A DNA stretch of 64,000 nt. Source: G942493375 sp942493375 (lineage in GTDB: Bacteria > Armatimonadota > UBA5829). This document shows, one piece after another, positions 51,278-60,553 of the stretch. How positions within the stretch are numbered: position 1 is the first letter of the stretch; each line of letters opens with the position of its first letter. Position numbers and translations under genes: made by a program. Below the pieces are notes generated by a model, which was not told the origin of the DNA, searched no databases, and saw only the letters and a program-made list of their open reading frames with translations. The stretch covers positions 186,001-250,000 of the forward strand of contig OW818698.1 of the NCBI GenBank assembly GCA_942493375.1. The letters run 5' to 3'.

Positions 51278-54200
51278 TCATGCTGCGTTTTCTTCTCGTA
51301 TGATAGGCTTCCAATCATTGGCAAATCGCTCAAAGGCATCGGCAGATAGTGCTGGACTAATCAAATATCCCTGGACTAGATCGCAGTTCAATGATCTGAT
51401 TGCTGCCATTTCCGTCTCGTCTTCGATCCATTCAGCTGTAACCTTCATGCCCAGATTGTGTGCTAATGTCACTATAGATTCAACCATAGCTCTGCCTTTT
51501 TGTTTATGCACGATGTTTCGAATGAAATGGCCATCGATTTTCACATGTCCAACGGGCAAACTAGACAGTCTTTCCAATGATGAATAGCCAATGCCAAAAT
51601 CATCCAGACATATCACCAATCCTAAAGACCGCAGGATACTCAGAATGTCTACTTCATCATCGCTGTTTTTGGCGAGAACTGATTCAACAACTTCAAGTTT
51701 CAGGAATTGCGGAACTAGATCAACCGTAGACAGAGCATTATCAACCATCTCAATAATACCTATGTCGTTGAGCTGTACAGGCGATACGTTTATTGATATC
51801 TCAAAATCAACAAAACCTGCATTCTGCCAGAGTTTGCACTGCCTGCATGCCGTCTCCAGGACCATTTTGCCTACTTCAATTATCAAGCCCGTCTCCTCAG
51901 CAATCGGAATAAACAGGCTTGGAGATATCATCCCATTTCTGGGATGATTCCAACGCAGCAGTGCTTCTGCACCAACAATCCGCATTGTCCGGGCATCTAC
52001 GATAGGCTGGTAGAAGACCTTAAGCTCATCTCGCTGAACAGCTAGTCTGAAGTCATTCTCCAGGTCTACTCTTGAACGGTTTTCCTGACTGATTTCTTCA
52101 GAGTAAAACTGACAATTGTTGCGTCCCAAATCCTTGGCCTTATACATCGCTGCATCTGCTGTCTTGAGCAATCCAACTGCATCAGTTGCGTTATCCGGAT
52201 ATATACTGCCACCTATACTCACACCAATGACAAATTTGGTTCCCTTGATTTCATAGGGCATAGAAACCTGTTCCAGCATACGTTGTGCTATCTGAGTGGC
52301 ATCATCAATAGATTTGATGTCCTTAAGCAAGACAGTGAACTCATCACCACCCATTCTGGCGAGAATATCATTCTGTCGCAGACACGAACTGAGTCTGGTA
52401 GCTGTCTGAATCAACAGATTATCACCTGCTTTGTGCCCCATAGTATCGTTCACTATCTTAAATTTGTCCAAATCTAGAAACAATACAATACATTGCTTGG
52501 TCTGCTTGCCATGCTGTAATATAGCCTTATCCAATTCCTCTGAGAACAGTAATCTATTCGGCAGTCCGGTAAGTGCATCGTGCCTGGCCTGGTAATCCAG
52601 TTCAGCAGCATCTTCTTCGATCAACGCCTTGGCAATCTCAATTTCCTTGGCGTGTTGATGAGCTGCGAATAGCGCTTCTTCAAGTTGACGGTTCATTTTA
52701 TCAATCTCAGAATTTGCTTTACGCAGAGCGTCATCGGCTTGCTTCTGAACTGTAATGTCGCGAAGTATTCCTACAGCGCCCCATTCTGCATTCCTTTGGA
52801 CTGTAGAAACAGATAATGCAACCACTATCTCAACATTATCCTTGCGGACGGCATGAAGTTCGAGGGTTTGCCCGATACTGTTTCCACACTCTTCATTGAT
52901 AAAGCGAGAAAGTGTTTGTTCAGAGGCATTCACGTGACTGACTGGAGCCAACAGCGTATCAATGTTTTCTCCCGTCGCTTCATTCGCTGTGTATCCGAGA
53001 ATTCGTTCTGCTGCAGGATTCCAGAACACAATCCGTCCTTGCGAGTCCATCATCACAATAGCGTCTTGCGCTGAATCTGTAATACTGCGGATGGTCGCTT
53101 CACTCTCCCGCAGCGCATCCTCAGCAAGCCGTCTATCAGTGATATCCCTGGCTATCCCCTCAAAAGTCACTACTCTTCCGGTATCATCCATAATTGGAAC
53201 AGCACATGATGCGTGCCAGCGCCATGTTCCATCAACGTGTTTAATACGGTATTGGACATCTTCCTGCCGCTCACCGGTAATAGAGGCACTCTGTATTAAT
53301 TCCAATAGCACGGGGATATCATCAGGATGAACAAATGCATGGAACGGTTGTCCAATAACCTGCGTTAACGAATGACCCAAAATCACGCTCCAGGCAGGGG
53401 ATACGAATTTGAATACTCCGTTTGTATCGAGAGTGTAGATGATATCATGACTGTTATCAATGATATGCCGGTAATTCTCCTCGCTCTCACTCAGCGCTTT
53501 TTCTACCAGCTTTCGTTCATTGATATCAGCATCTGATCCCCGATACCCGATCAGCTTACCATTAGCATCGAGAACAGGTACTCCATTGGTTGACACCCAC
53601 AAAACCTGTCCATCAGCAGTAACTATCGTATTCTCCATGTTGCGGAACGATTCTCTTTGGGCAAATACTGCAAAAACCGCCTGTTTAAATTCCTCACGCC
53701 CGGTTTCCGGATGTAGATCATAAAAATATTTCTTGTTAACGATTTCCTCCGGTTCATAACCAAGAACATCCGCAACAACGCTACTGATGTATGTATACAT
53801 CCCATCAGTGTTGACCTCCCAGGTAATTGTCCGGGTATGACTGGCAACAGCATTGAGCCGATCTTCGCTGTCTCGCAGTGCTTCCTGGATTTTATATTGC
53901 TCAGTTACATCTGAGAAGACTAATACTACACCGGTAATAGCTCCACTGCTGTCTCGAATTGGTGCAGCACTGTCGGCAATCTGTCGCTCAGAGCCATCAC
54001 GGGCTATAAGAGTCGTATGGTTCGCAAGGTGACAAACTTCACCCGAAGACATCACTTCATGCACCGGTATCACTGCCATTTTACGCGTAAGTGCATTAAC
54101 AATCCGAAACACATCAGAGATTGGCAATCCGACAGCTTCACAAAGCTTCCATCCGGTAAGGACCTCTGCCACAGGATTCATACGGACGACACATCCTTTG

Positions 54201-55282
54201 GCATCAGTCGATATAACAGCATCTCCTATTGAATTCAATGTAATCGAAAGATGCTCCTCGCTCTTCTTGACTTCCTCTTCAGCTCGAGTTCGCTCACCTA
54301 TTTCATTTTCCAGAGCTGTTTTCTGCTGAAAGAATCCTCGGATCAGTGTGGCGAGTCGGCCAAACTCACCTGGATCCTGCTCAAGAGAAACCAGTGTCTG
54401 CGGTGATTGTGTTTCCATCGCACTTGAAATCATACCTAATGGATGAGTAACAAATCTCGAGAGTCCAAGCGCAAGAACCAGAAGCATCAAACCTACAAAG
54501 ATTCCCAATATTTCAACTAATTGCCGAGAAGCTGCTTTCTGTATATCCCCTTCTTCAAACCGTTTACTAATCCACAGAGTTTGAATTCTGTGACCATCAA
54601 AACCGTTCAGAGGTTTTCGAAAAACGACTGTGTTCATTTTTCTTTCGTCGGAAGAAATTCTTTTCGCATCTGAGACGCTATGCAATGAAGCTTCGCCATC
54701 TATAAGCGAGGCGATTCCATTCAAGTAGTTCATATCCCATATCTGAAAAGCTAGAAGATATCCATATGTTGGTCCAGAACGTTTACTATCTGCGCTGGTT
54801 ACGATCTTTGCACCATTAACCTCAAATAATTCGTGAGTAGTACATATAAAAAAGTGACACCTGGTGCTGTTGGAAAACAGCTGCTTGATCACAGGGGGGT
54901 TAAGGTCAGGGGACAGCAACTTGTGATTCGCTGAGGATTCAGCTTTATAAATATTAATGCCTTTAGGATCATATACCGCGATTGCGTCCGCTGCATAACT
55001 GTCCATTCCAGCCACAAGGTTTATTTCTGCCCACTTTGGATCCTTTGTTTTGACGAAACTAGCCATTTCGTCCCACAAGGAATAGTCAGAAGCCAGATTA
55101 GATAATTTTTCACCGCGCAGTTCCACCAGATTTTCAGCAATCCGGTGAATCTCAGAAGTTTCCTGCTTGTATAAGAGACGCAAGCGGTGTCGTTCCTGCA
55201 ATTGCCAACCGGCAATCCCAAGAATAAACAGTACTGCTACCCCGCAGAGCAGCAGCATAATGCGTTTTCTCACAACATCCAA
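51278..55282 (-). CDS. CHASE4-HAMP-like, four-PAS GGDEF-EAL protein
   Basis: 1334-residue sensory enzyme. One N-terminal helix (about 9-26) and a second near residue 265-285 enclose an extracytoplasmic CHASE4-type domain (SNLASDYSLWDEMASFV). A HAMP-like linker (SRFVTHPLGMISSAM), four PAS domains, GGDEF (RMGGDEF near residue 977) and EAL (GAEALLRW near 1105; DDFGIGYSS) follow, with both motifs intact. TTG 55282 has GGAG seven bases upstream, and the N-terminus MDVVRK parallels MDIVRK of the neighbouring paralogue. It is probably a duplicate whose sensor half was exchanged. Confidence 0.9.
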   Translation of the reverse strand: MDVVRKRIMLLLCGVAVLFILGIAGWQLQERHRLRLLYKQETSEIHRIAENLVELRGEKLSNLASDYSLWDEMASFVKTKDPKWAEINLVAGMDSYAADAIAVYDPKGINIYKAESSANHKLLSPDLNPPVIKQLFSNSTRCHFFICTTHELFEVNGAKIVTSADSKRSGPTYGYLLAFQIWDMNYLNGIASLIDGEASLHSVSDAKRISSDERKMNTVVFRKPLNGFDGHRIQTLWISKRFEEGDIQKAASRQLVEILGIFVGLMLLVLALGLSRFVTHPLGMISSAMETQSPQTLVSLEQDPGEFGRLATLIRGFFQQKTALENEIGERTRAEEEVKKSEEHLSITLNSIGDAVISTDAKGCVVRMNPVAEVLTGWKLCEAVGLPISDVFRIVNALTRKMAVIPVHEVMSSGEVCHLANHTTLIARDGSERQIADSAAPIRDSSGAITGVVLVFSDVTEQYKIQEALRDSEDRLNAVASHTRTITWEVNTDGMYTYISSVVADVLGYEPEEIVNKKYFYDLHPETGREEFKQAVFAVFAQRESFRNMENTIVTADGQVLWVSTNGVPVLDANGKLIGYRGSDADINERKLVEKALSESEENYRHIIDNSHDIIYTLDTNGVFKFVSPAWSVILGHSLTQVIGQPFHAFVHPDDIPVLLELIQSASITGERQEDVQYRIKHVDGTWRWHASCAVPIMDDTGRVVTFEGIARDITDRRLAEDALRESEATIRSITDSAQDAIVMMDSQGRIVFWNPAAERILGYTANEATGENIDTLLAPVSHVNASEQTLSRFINEECGNSIGQTLELHAVRKDNVEIVVALSVSTVQRNAEWGAVGILRDITVQKQADDALRKANSEIDKMNRQLEEALFAAHQHAKEIEIAKALIEEDAAELDYQARHDALTGLPNRLLFSEELDKAILQHGKQTKQCIVLFLDLDKFKIVNDTMGHKAGDNLLIQTATRLSSCLRQNDILARMGGDEFTVLLKDIKSIDDATQIAQRMLEQVSMPYEIKGTKFVIGVSIGGSIYPDNATDAVGLLKTADAAMYKAKDLGRNNCQFYSEEISQENRSRVDLENDFRLAVQRDELKVFYQPIVDARTMRIVGAEALLRWNHPRNGMISPSLFIPIAEETGLIIEVGKMVLETACRQCKLWQNAGFVDFEISINVSPVQLNDIGIIEMVDNALSTVDLVPQFLKLEVVESVLAKNSDDEVDILSILRSLGLVICLDDFGIGYSSLERLSSLPVGHVKIDGHFIRNIVHKQKGRAMVESIVTLAHNLGMKVTAEWIEDETEMAAIRSLNCDLVQGYLISPALSADAFERFANDWKPIIREENAA

Positions 55283-55481
55283 AGAATGGCTCCACTTTCT
55301 CGCCAGTTTTACAGGAATTTATTATTGTCATTATTATAGGTGCAGTACGTTTTAGTCTTTAGGGGGAACCAATCAATTACACTAAGTATTTCTATTATGA
55401 CAACCTAAGGTTAGCTGCCAATATAGGTCAAAACAGTGGCACGATGAGTATTTATGGGAACATGATGCAGTATTTATGAAT

Positions 55482-55516
55482 ACAAGGTGGAGTAATTCTT
55501 ACTCCACCTTAAGATT
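55482..55516. terminator. Terminator-like hairpin after the GH116 gene
   Basis: AAGGTGGAGTAA and TTACTCCACCTT form a 12-bp stem, followed by AAGATTTTTT on the plus strand. It lies 50 bp after the minus-strand GH116 stop. The T run is on the wrong side for that gene, so its direction is unclear. The rest of 55283-55565 shows nothing recognisable. Confidence 0.5.
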
Positions 55517-55565
55517 TTTTCCCATTAATACAAGCGCGCCATCATTCAACAACATAACGCCGGAT

Positions 55566-58430
55566 TCAGTTGACCCTGATAGCAAGACAATCAATTCCGG
55601 GATCGAACGAAACAGGGAGAGTAAGAGAGTCACCAGTGCATGCACAATCCACCTTTGCTCCATTAATAGAAATCGATTTCACCAGCAAGCCTGCCGGTAG
55701 ACCGAGGACCAGTTTAGTCACAGGGAATGGTGCAAACTGCCGGAGTGGTTTAATGCTCATCTTGATTTTATCTGCTTCGATCTGATATTCGAGAATAAAA
55801 CAGCTTGTTGTAAGAAAAACAGGCGTGCGAAGCGTCTGCTCCCCTGGCAACAACTGTGGATTCAAATACAATGTCTGCTTTGAGACATCAGGAACAACCC
55901 CTGCTATAGCATCCAAAAACAGCCAACTGACTGTAGCAGTCATGTAATATGGTAGCCCCGAGGGAGAACCATCGTTTTTGTAGGTTAGGGTCTGATTGTA
56001 ATGAGTACTTGGCAGTCTGGTTATAATCTCATCCTGCAGCCGTAAGAACTCCCATGCAAGGTCGGAATGTCCAGTCATCAAAGCTGCCCCGCCGTAGTAT
56101 GCAATCGGATACTGCATAAAAGCGCTGGTATCCAGTCGTGCTGATTGGTCCGTCATTCCATGCTCGCACATGTTCTTTGCCCGAATACTCTCCAGCGCCT
56201 GACGAATTTTTTCATCTGACAGTCTAGGTTTCATCCCGGCTGATAGCATAGCCCACTCACCAACCAGGCTGCATATGAAGCAGGAATCATCTGTAATTCC
56301 ATTCGCTGGATTATAAGCGTTTCGGAAATAACCTCCATCACCCTCGTCAACCCAGAGATACTTCATACGGCTCTCGTGGGCTTTATCAGCGAATTCTTTC
56401 CAACGTGTGGAATCCGCTTCCTCCCCAAGCCTCGCTGCAATATCTGCTGCCAGGGTCAGAGCAGCTTCATGGATACTTGCTGCAAATGAACTTATACCGT
56501 CCCAGTGCTGGTTATCATAAGTTGTGCATCGCCCGGCTTTTAGTGTCGGAATCCCATCTCCGGTGTCATCAAGGCTGATAGCCCAATCCATCGCGGCACG
56601 GACATTCGACCAATGGTATGCCAGGAATTTATTGTCACCGGTCTTCAGATAATGCCTGTGAACCTCTATCACATAAGCTGCTGCAAGATCCGGCCAGCAA
56701 TTTCCTTTCTTACTGATATCGAAATCCCCGAATCCGAGTTCGTGTGATGGCATTCCGCTGTCCATCTGGCATTTTGCAAACAATTCCAGTTCGATTGCAT
56801 CCAGTGTCGGAAAGAACGTCGTCCAGTAACTCCCCGAACACGTCCGCTGGTCAAGTGTCCCCCGGCACCCGCACATACCGGTAGGTCCTTCATTGATAGA
56901 GAACCATCCTCTCTTGTCCAAAGTGCTGTTGGTATTCGCAACAAACCGGCTATCGAGAAGTTGTTTCACAAACCAGCCAGGCAGAGAAGAACATTCCAGT
57001 AGCTCCCGAATCTCCCGGGTTTTAGAAAGAAGCTCAGACTGATGTTCCCACCCAAACCGCGTTACTTCTTCAGCACTCCTATACGTATTGGCATAAGAAA
57101 CAGACTCATCATCCCCCGAACCATCGATACTGCACGGCATATACCAGGAAAGCATAAAGTCTACATCCACACTGGTATTAGCCTGAAGCTCCCTGGTAAC
57201 TATCAATGCACCCGCTCTGAACTCTCCAATCCCAACCGGCGCAAATCCCCCATCGCATCCACCCTCAAACCATTTCGTAAACGCAGGTTCATCTGCTACA
57301 ATATCCCTGTCAGGCACAGCTTCAGCATCACCCGAACACCAGATCAGATGTTCTCCAAAAGAGCTCGGGTTCATCTGATCATCTTTCGCAGAAAAAGAAA
57401 GAGCTAACCCACCATCTATCTTCTTTACACTCTGGAAGTTAGCTGTTCTGTTTGACCACCCGAACGAATGGTTCCAGGTATGGTAAATAAGAGGCAGCAG
57501 CTTGTCTTGATTACGATTGTTCTGGCGCATGTGTCCGCCGGTATTGATCAGACTCTCCCAGGAGCACAGTAACTTTACAGTCTGGGCCAGATTAGTAGGA
57601 TTGCTCAGTGTGAACCGAAAGAATGCACATGGAAGCTGCGATAGCTCAATATCCTGGGGAACATGAGATGAAAACGCATGGAGCTTGATATCTACTGGCA
57701 GATCATTATCATTGTAAGTTAGGTTCACTTCCGGAAATGCCATATCAGCATCTATCGATTGCACAGGCTGAAAGAGTTGATCAACCTGCTGGGTCTGCAG
57801 GAGTCTGGTTACCATTCCATTGCTATTCTGGACATTGGCAGCAAAGTAACACCCGGGCAGGCGATAGACAGGGCAGTCCTGGTTGTTATTGGTTGTCAGT
57901 GCAGTGAATATACCAGTTGAAGTCAGTTCAACCTTACCTGCACCGATTCCTCCCAAAGGCACCCCGGATGGAATCTGGCACTGCTCCGCATCGTGCTCAT
58001 GATCAAACAGGAACCCATTACGGACCAGAACCTGCCGCTGTTCATCAGTCAGCACAGCGTTGCGTATCTCAAACATCTCATCCACAGCCCGATTGTCCCA
58101 GATAACCTGAGCCTGACCGCTTGTAACGATCGAATCATCCTCAGAAAGCAGGACCCGTTCAACAGGCTGCTCAGTCTGAATAGAAAGCTTATGCAGCCCC
58201 CGTGCAAGATTAGCCAAACCGCATTTATAGTACCGAGGCAGCTCACAGACCGTTAACCCTGAATGCACTTCCCGATCATTCACAAACAAAACCGCATCAT
58301 TAATCTCAACATCAGAGATCAACCAGATCCCAAACTGGAAAAACCCATCCTTAGGAACCTCAAAAGCAAACTCCTGCAAACCACTCGATTCTGAGATCTG
58401 CTTGTCTTTACCGGTCAACCATATATTCAT
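55566..58430 (-). CDS. Glycoside hydrolase family 116 (GBA2-like)
   Basis: 954 residues. A 130-residue N-terminal region is followed by the GBA2/GH116 N-domain (SGVPLGGIGAGKVELTSTG), a beta-sandwich, and an (alpha/alpha)6 catalytic domain (DKRGWFSINEGPTGMCGCRG, PSHELGFGDFD, CWPDLAAAYVIEVHRHY, and TYDNQHWDGISSFAAS carrying the likely acid/base Asp). GH116 enzymes are beta-glucosidases, beta-xylosidases or glucosylceramidases. There is no signal peptide, so a cytoplasmic role on imported glycosides is likely. ATG 58430 has only a weak ribosome-binding site. Confidence 0.88.
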   Translation of the reverse strand: MNIWLTGKDKQISESSGLQEFAFEVPKDGFFQFGIWLISDVEINDAVLFVNDREVHSGLTVCELPRYYKCGLANLARGLHKLSIQTEQPVERVLLSEDDSIVTSGQAQVIWDNRAVDEMFEIRNAVLTDEQRQVLVRNGFLFDHEHDAEQCQIPSGVPLGGIGAGKVELTSTGIFTALTTNNNQDCPVYRLPGCYFAANVQNSNGMVTRLLQTQQVDQLFQPVQSIDADMAFPEVNLTYNDNDLPVDIKLHAFSSHVPQDIELSQLPCAFFRFTLSNPTNLAQTVKLLCSWESLINTGGHMRQNNRNQDKLLPLIYHTWNHSFGWSNRTANFQSVKKIDGGLALSFSAKDDQMNPSSFGEHLIWCSGDAEAVPDRDIVADEPAFTKWFEGGCDGGFAPVGIGEFRAGALIVTRELQANTSVDVDFMLSWYMPCSIDGSGDDESVSYANTYRSAEEVTRFGWEHQSELLSKTREIRELLECSSLPGWFVKQLLDSRFVANTNSTLDKRGWFSINEGPTGMCGCRGTLDQRTCSGSYWTTFFPTLDAIELELFAKCQMDSGMPSHELGFGDFDISKKGNCWPDLAAAYVIEVHRHYLKTGDNKFLAYHWSNVRAAMDWAISLDDTGDGIPTLKAGRCTTYDNQHWDGISSFAASIHEAALTLAADIAARLGEEADSTRWKEFADKAHESRMKYLWVDEGDGGYFRNAYNPANGITDDSCFICSLVGEWAMLSAGMKPRLSDEKIRQALESIRAKNMCEHGMTDQSARLDTSAFMQYPIAYYGGAALMTGHSDLAWEFLRLQDEIITRLPSTHYNQTLTYKNDGSPSGLPYYMTATVSWLFLDAIAGVVPDVSKQTLYLNPQLLPGEQTLRTPVFLTTSCFILEYQIEADKIKMSIKPLRQFAPFPVTKLVLGLPAGLLVKSISINGAKVDCACTGDSLTLPVSFDPGIDCLAIRVN

Positions 58431-58497
58431 AACAAAAATCGCCCCTCACCCAGGATATGAAAGTATTATATAGTGAGAACTATAAACAAGCAAAAAG

Positions 58498-58618
58498 GGA
58501 GGAGTTCAGTTTCATGGGAACATTGTCATCCTGAGGAACGAAGGATCTGCTTTTCATCCGGAAAAAGCAGATCCTTCGTTCCTCAGGACGACAAATTCCC
58601 GCAACTCTGAACTATTAT
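58498..58618. mobile_element. MITE-like element, core type A, with perfect 8-bp target repeat
   Basis: The ends are diverged (GGAGGAGTTCAG; CTGAACTATTAT) but the core hairpin with CTGAGGAACGAAGGATCTGC is complete. GCAAAAAG occurs exactly at 58490-58497 and 58619-58626. It lies upstream of the GH116 gene. Confidence 0.85.
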
Positions 58619-58660
58619 GCAAAAAGTTATAGGTGGATCAAGAGGAACAGGATGGTCAAA

Positions 58661-58742
58661 TGCATCGGTATCAGAGCGAAGGGGACTACAACCGCTAAGC
58701 TATACAACAACCAACCACTCCCGAAGCGCCGATGCCGATGCA
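58661..58742. repeat. Imperfect palindrome, family E, copy 2
   Basis: Ends TGCATCGGTATCAGAGCG and CGCCGATGCCGATGCA match the copy at 40445-40530; the middle differs. It occupies the space before the HEAT-repeat gene stop at 58766. Confidence 0.65.
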
Positions 58743-58765
58743 CTGGCTTTCTACGAAGAGACTTG

Positions 58766-60550
58766 CTAGCGGATCTGCCCATACCCTCTGTTCATTTCAT
58801 TTAGAGTTGTAAACGCAGCTGTCTGAACTCTTCGATCCGGGTCTTGCAACCTGGCTTTGATGGCACCTAATACTCTGGAATCGCTCAGATCGGGAAACTG
58901 GTAGATGGCAGAGATTCTCACATTTGCTGATGGATGATCAATCATTGACAGAAGCAGGTTCGTAATCAGAGGATGATTAATACTATGAAAGCCGAAGATT
59001 GATCCATATTCCAATTCTTCGGTCTCAGATACTGTTTCGGCATACAACCTTTCAATAGCTGGTTCATATCCAATCCATGCAAGTTCTCTTATTGCCCAGT
59101 ATCCTGAATCATTATCCGCATCCATATAAGATGTTATTGCATTGATTGCATCGTTGGATCCAATATTGATCAAAGCTTGGAACACTCTATCTGCCAGATA
59201 GCCATCGCTAGCTGTTAACGAGTCAAGAAGCGGTTCGATTGCCCGGGGATCTTGAATCTCACCAAAAGCAGAGATAATATCCATTCTGGGCCAGCGGTCG
59301 GCAGTTTTGAGTTTATCAAAAAGATACTGCCAACCTCTATCGTCACCAAAATGTGCCAATGAGATCGCCGCATAAATCCCGGAATACTCATCATTAAGAG
59401 CTTCCACCAGCGGTTCTATTGCGCTCGGGTCTCCAAGGATTCGAAGTGATTCTGCTGCCGATCTTCTGATATACTGGTTCGTATCCTCCTCAGCATATCT
59501 GTCCGGATACATGTCGGTTATTACTGTTTCAATATTTGGCACCAAATGCAGCAGAGTTACCAGAGTCTCAAACGCGCGCTTATCACCCATTTTTGCAAGA
59601 GCTGTTGCTGCTAAATTGCGGATATACAAATCCTCATTTGACAGAGCATTTACAATACTGTCTGAAGCACGCGTTGCCTGCAAATCACCAAGTATATAAA
59701 TGGCAGTATCCATCATAATACCATCTGGGGCATCCAGCATTTGAATGGCTAACTCTACTGCCTTCTCAGGATCAAGTTCTGTTAGTGTATCCAGTGCGTG
59801 ATATATAACAGTTGTGTCTGTTCCTGATGAAATAATGCCCAGCAAAGGTTCAATTGCCCGCGAATCTCCCATCTTTTTCAGGTAATCAATAGCTGCAATA
59901 GCCAGCTTTGAAGATGCATCACTTATTATCCCAATAAGTGGTTCGATTGCTGATTCTGATCTGAGCTTTTTCAATGAAGAGATTGCACTGCAAGCTACAG
60001 TATCCGATTGATCAAACAGTGCCTTAAGCAGTAAATCAATGCACTCAACTCCACCAATTTCGCTCATAGCAGATGCTGCTTTGCTACGGATAGCTTCTTC
60101 AGGATCGTTTAACGCCTCCGCAACAATCTCATAGGATTGTTGATCTCCACGATTCTCCAACCACGAAATCACATTTACACGAACATTCGCATCCTTGTCT
60201 TCATACGCTTTGTAAAGCAACTCAGGGACTCTGGGATCATCAATACCAGCCAAAGCGTCAACAGCAAACGCCCGAAAAAGTAGATTGGGATCAGATAGAG
60301 TATCTGATAATGAGTCAACAGCTTCAACGTCATTTATAGCCCATTCGATATGGCAAGTTGATCTATATCTGCCTCTCTTTTTCCCCAATAACCTCTCCTG
60401 GTCCTCCTCATCCCACTCATGCGCCACTTCCAGCAAAACCCCTGCAGCATCCCCGCCACACTTTTTGATGATATCATAAGCAACCTTCTGCTTCTCAATA
60501 TCATCACTGATCAAATCCCACGCAGCAGCTCTTATCAGTTCGTCGGACAT
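58766..60550 (-). CDS. HEAT-repeat protein
   Basis: 594 residues built from about 15 HEAT/PBS-lyase-type repeats (for example AASAMSEIGGVECIDLLLKAL and DALAGIDDPRVPELLYKAY), an alpha-solenoid for protein binding. No catalytic domain, signal peptide or membrane helix is seen. It starts three bases after the zinc-ribbon protein gene (60554-61366), so the two are co-transcribed and may act together. The partner is unknown. Confidence 0.85.
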   Translation of the reverse strand: MSDELIRAAAWDLISDDIEKQKVAYDIIKKCGGDAAGVLLEVAHEWDEEDQERLLGKKRGRYRSTCHIEWAINDVEAVDSLSDTLSDPNLLFRAFAVDALAGIDDPRVPELLYKAYEDKDANVRVNVISWLENRGDQQSYEIVAEALNDPEEAIRSKAASAMSEIGGVECIDLLLKALFDQSDTVACSAISSLKKLRSESAIEPLIGIISDASSKLAIAAIDYLKKMGDSRAIEPLLGIISSGTDTTVIYHALDTLTELDPEKAVELAIQMLDAPDGIMMDTAIYILGDLQATRASDSIVNALSNEDLYIRNLAATALAKMGDKRAFETLVTLLHLVPNIETVITDMYPDRYAEEDTNQYIRRSAAESLRILGDPSAIEPLVEALNDEYSGIYAAISLAHFGDDRGWQYLFDKLKTADRWPRMDIISAFGEIQDPRAIEPLLDSLTASDGYLADRVFQALINIGSNDAINAITSYMDADNDSGYWAIRELAWIGYEPAIERLYAETVSETEELEYGSIFGFHSINHPLITNLLLSMIDHPSANVRISAIYQFPDLSDSRVLGAIKARLQDPDRRVQTAAFTTLNEMNRGYGQIR

Positions 60551-60553
60551 AAG

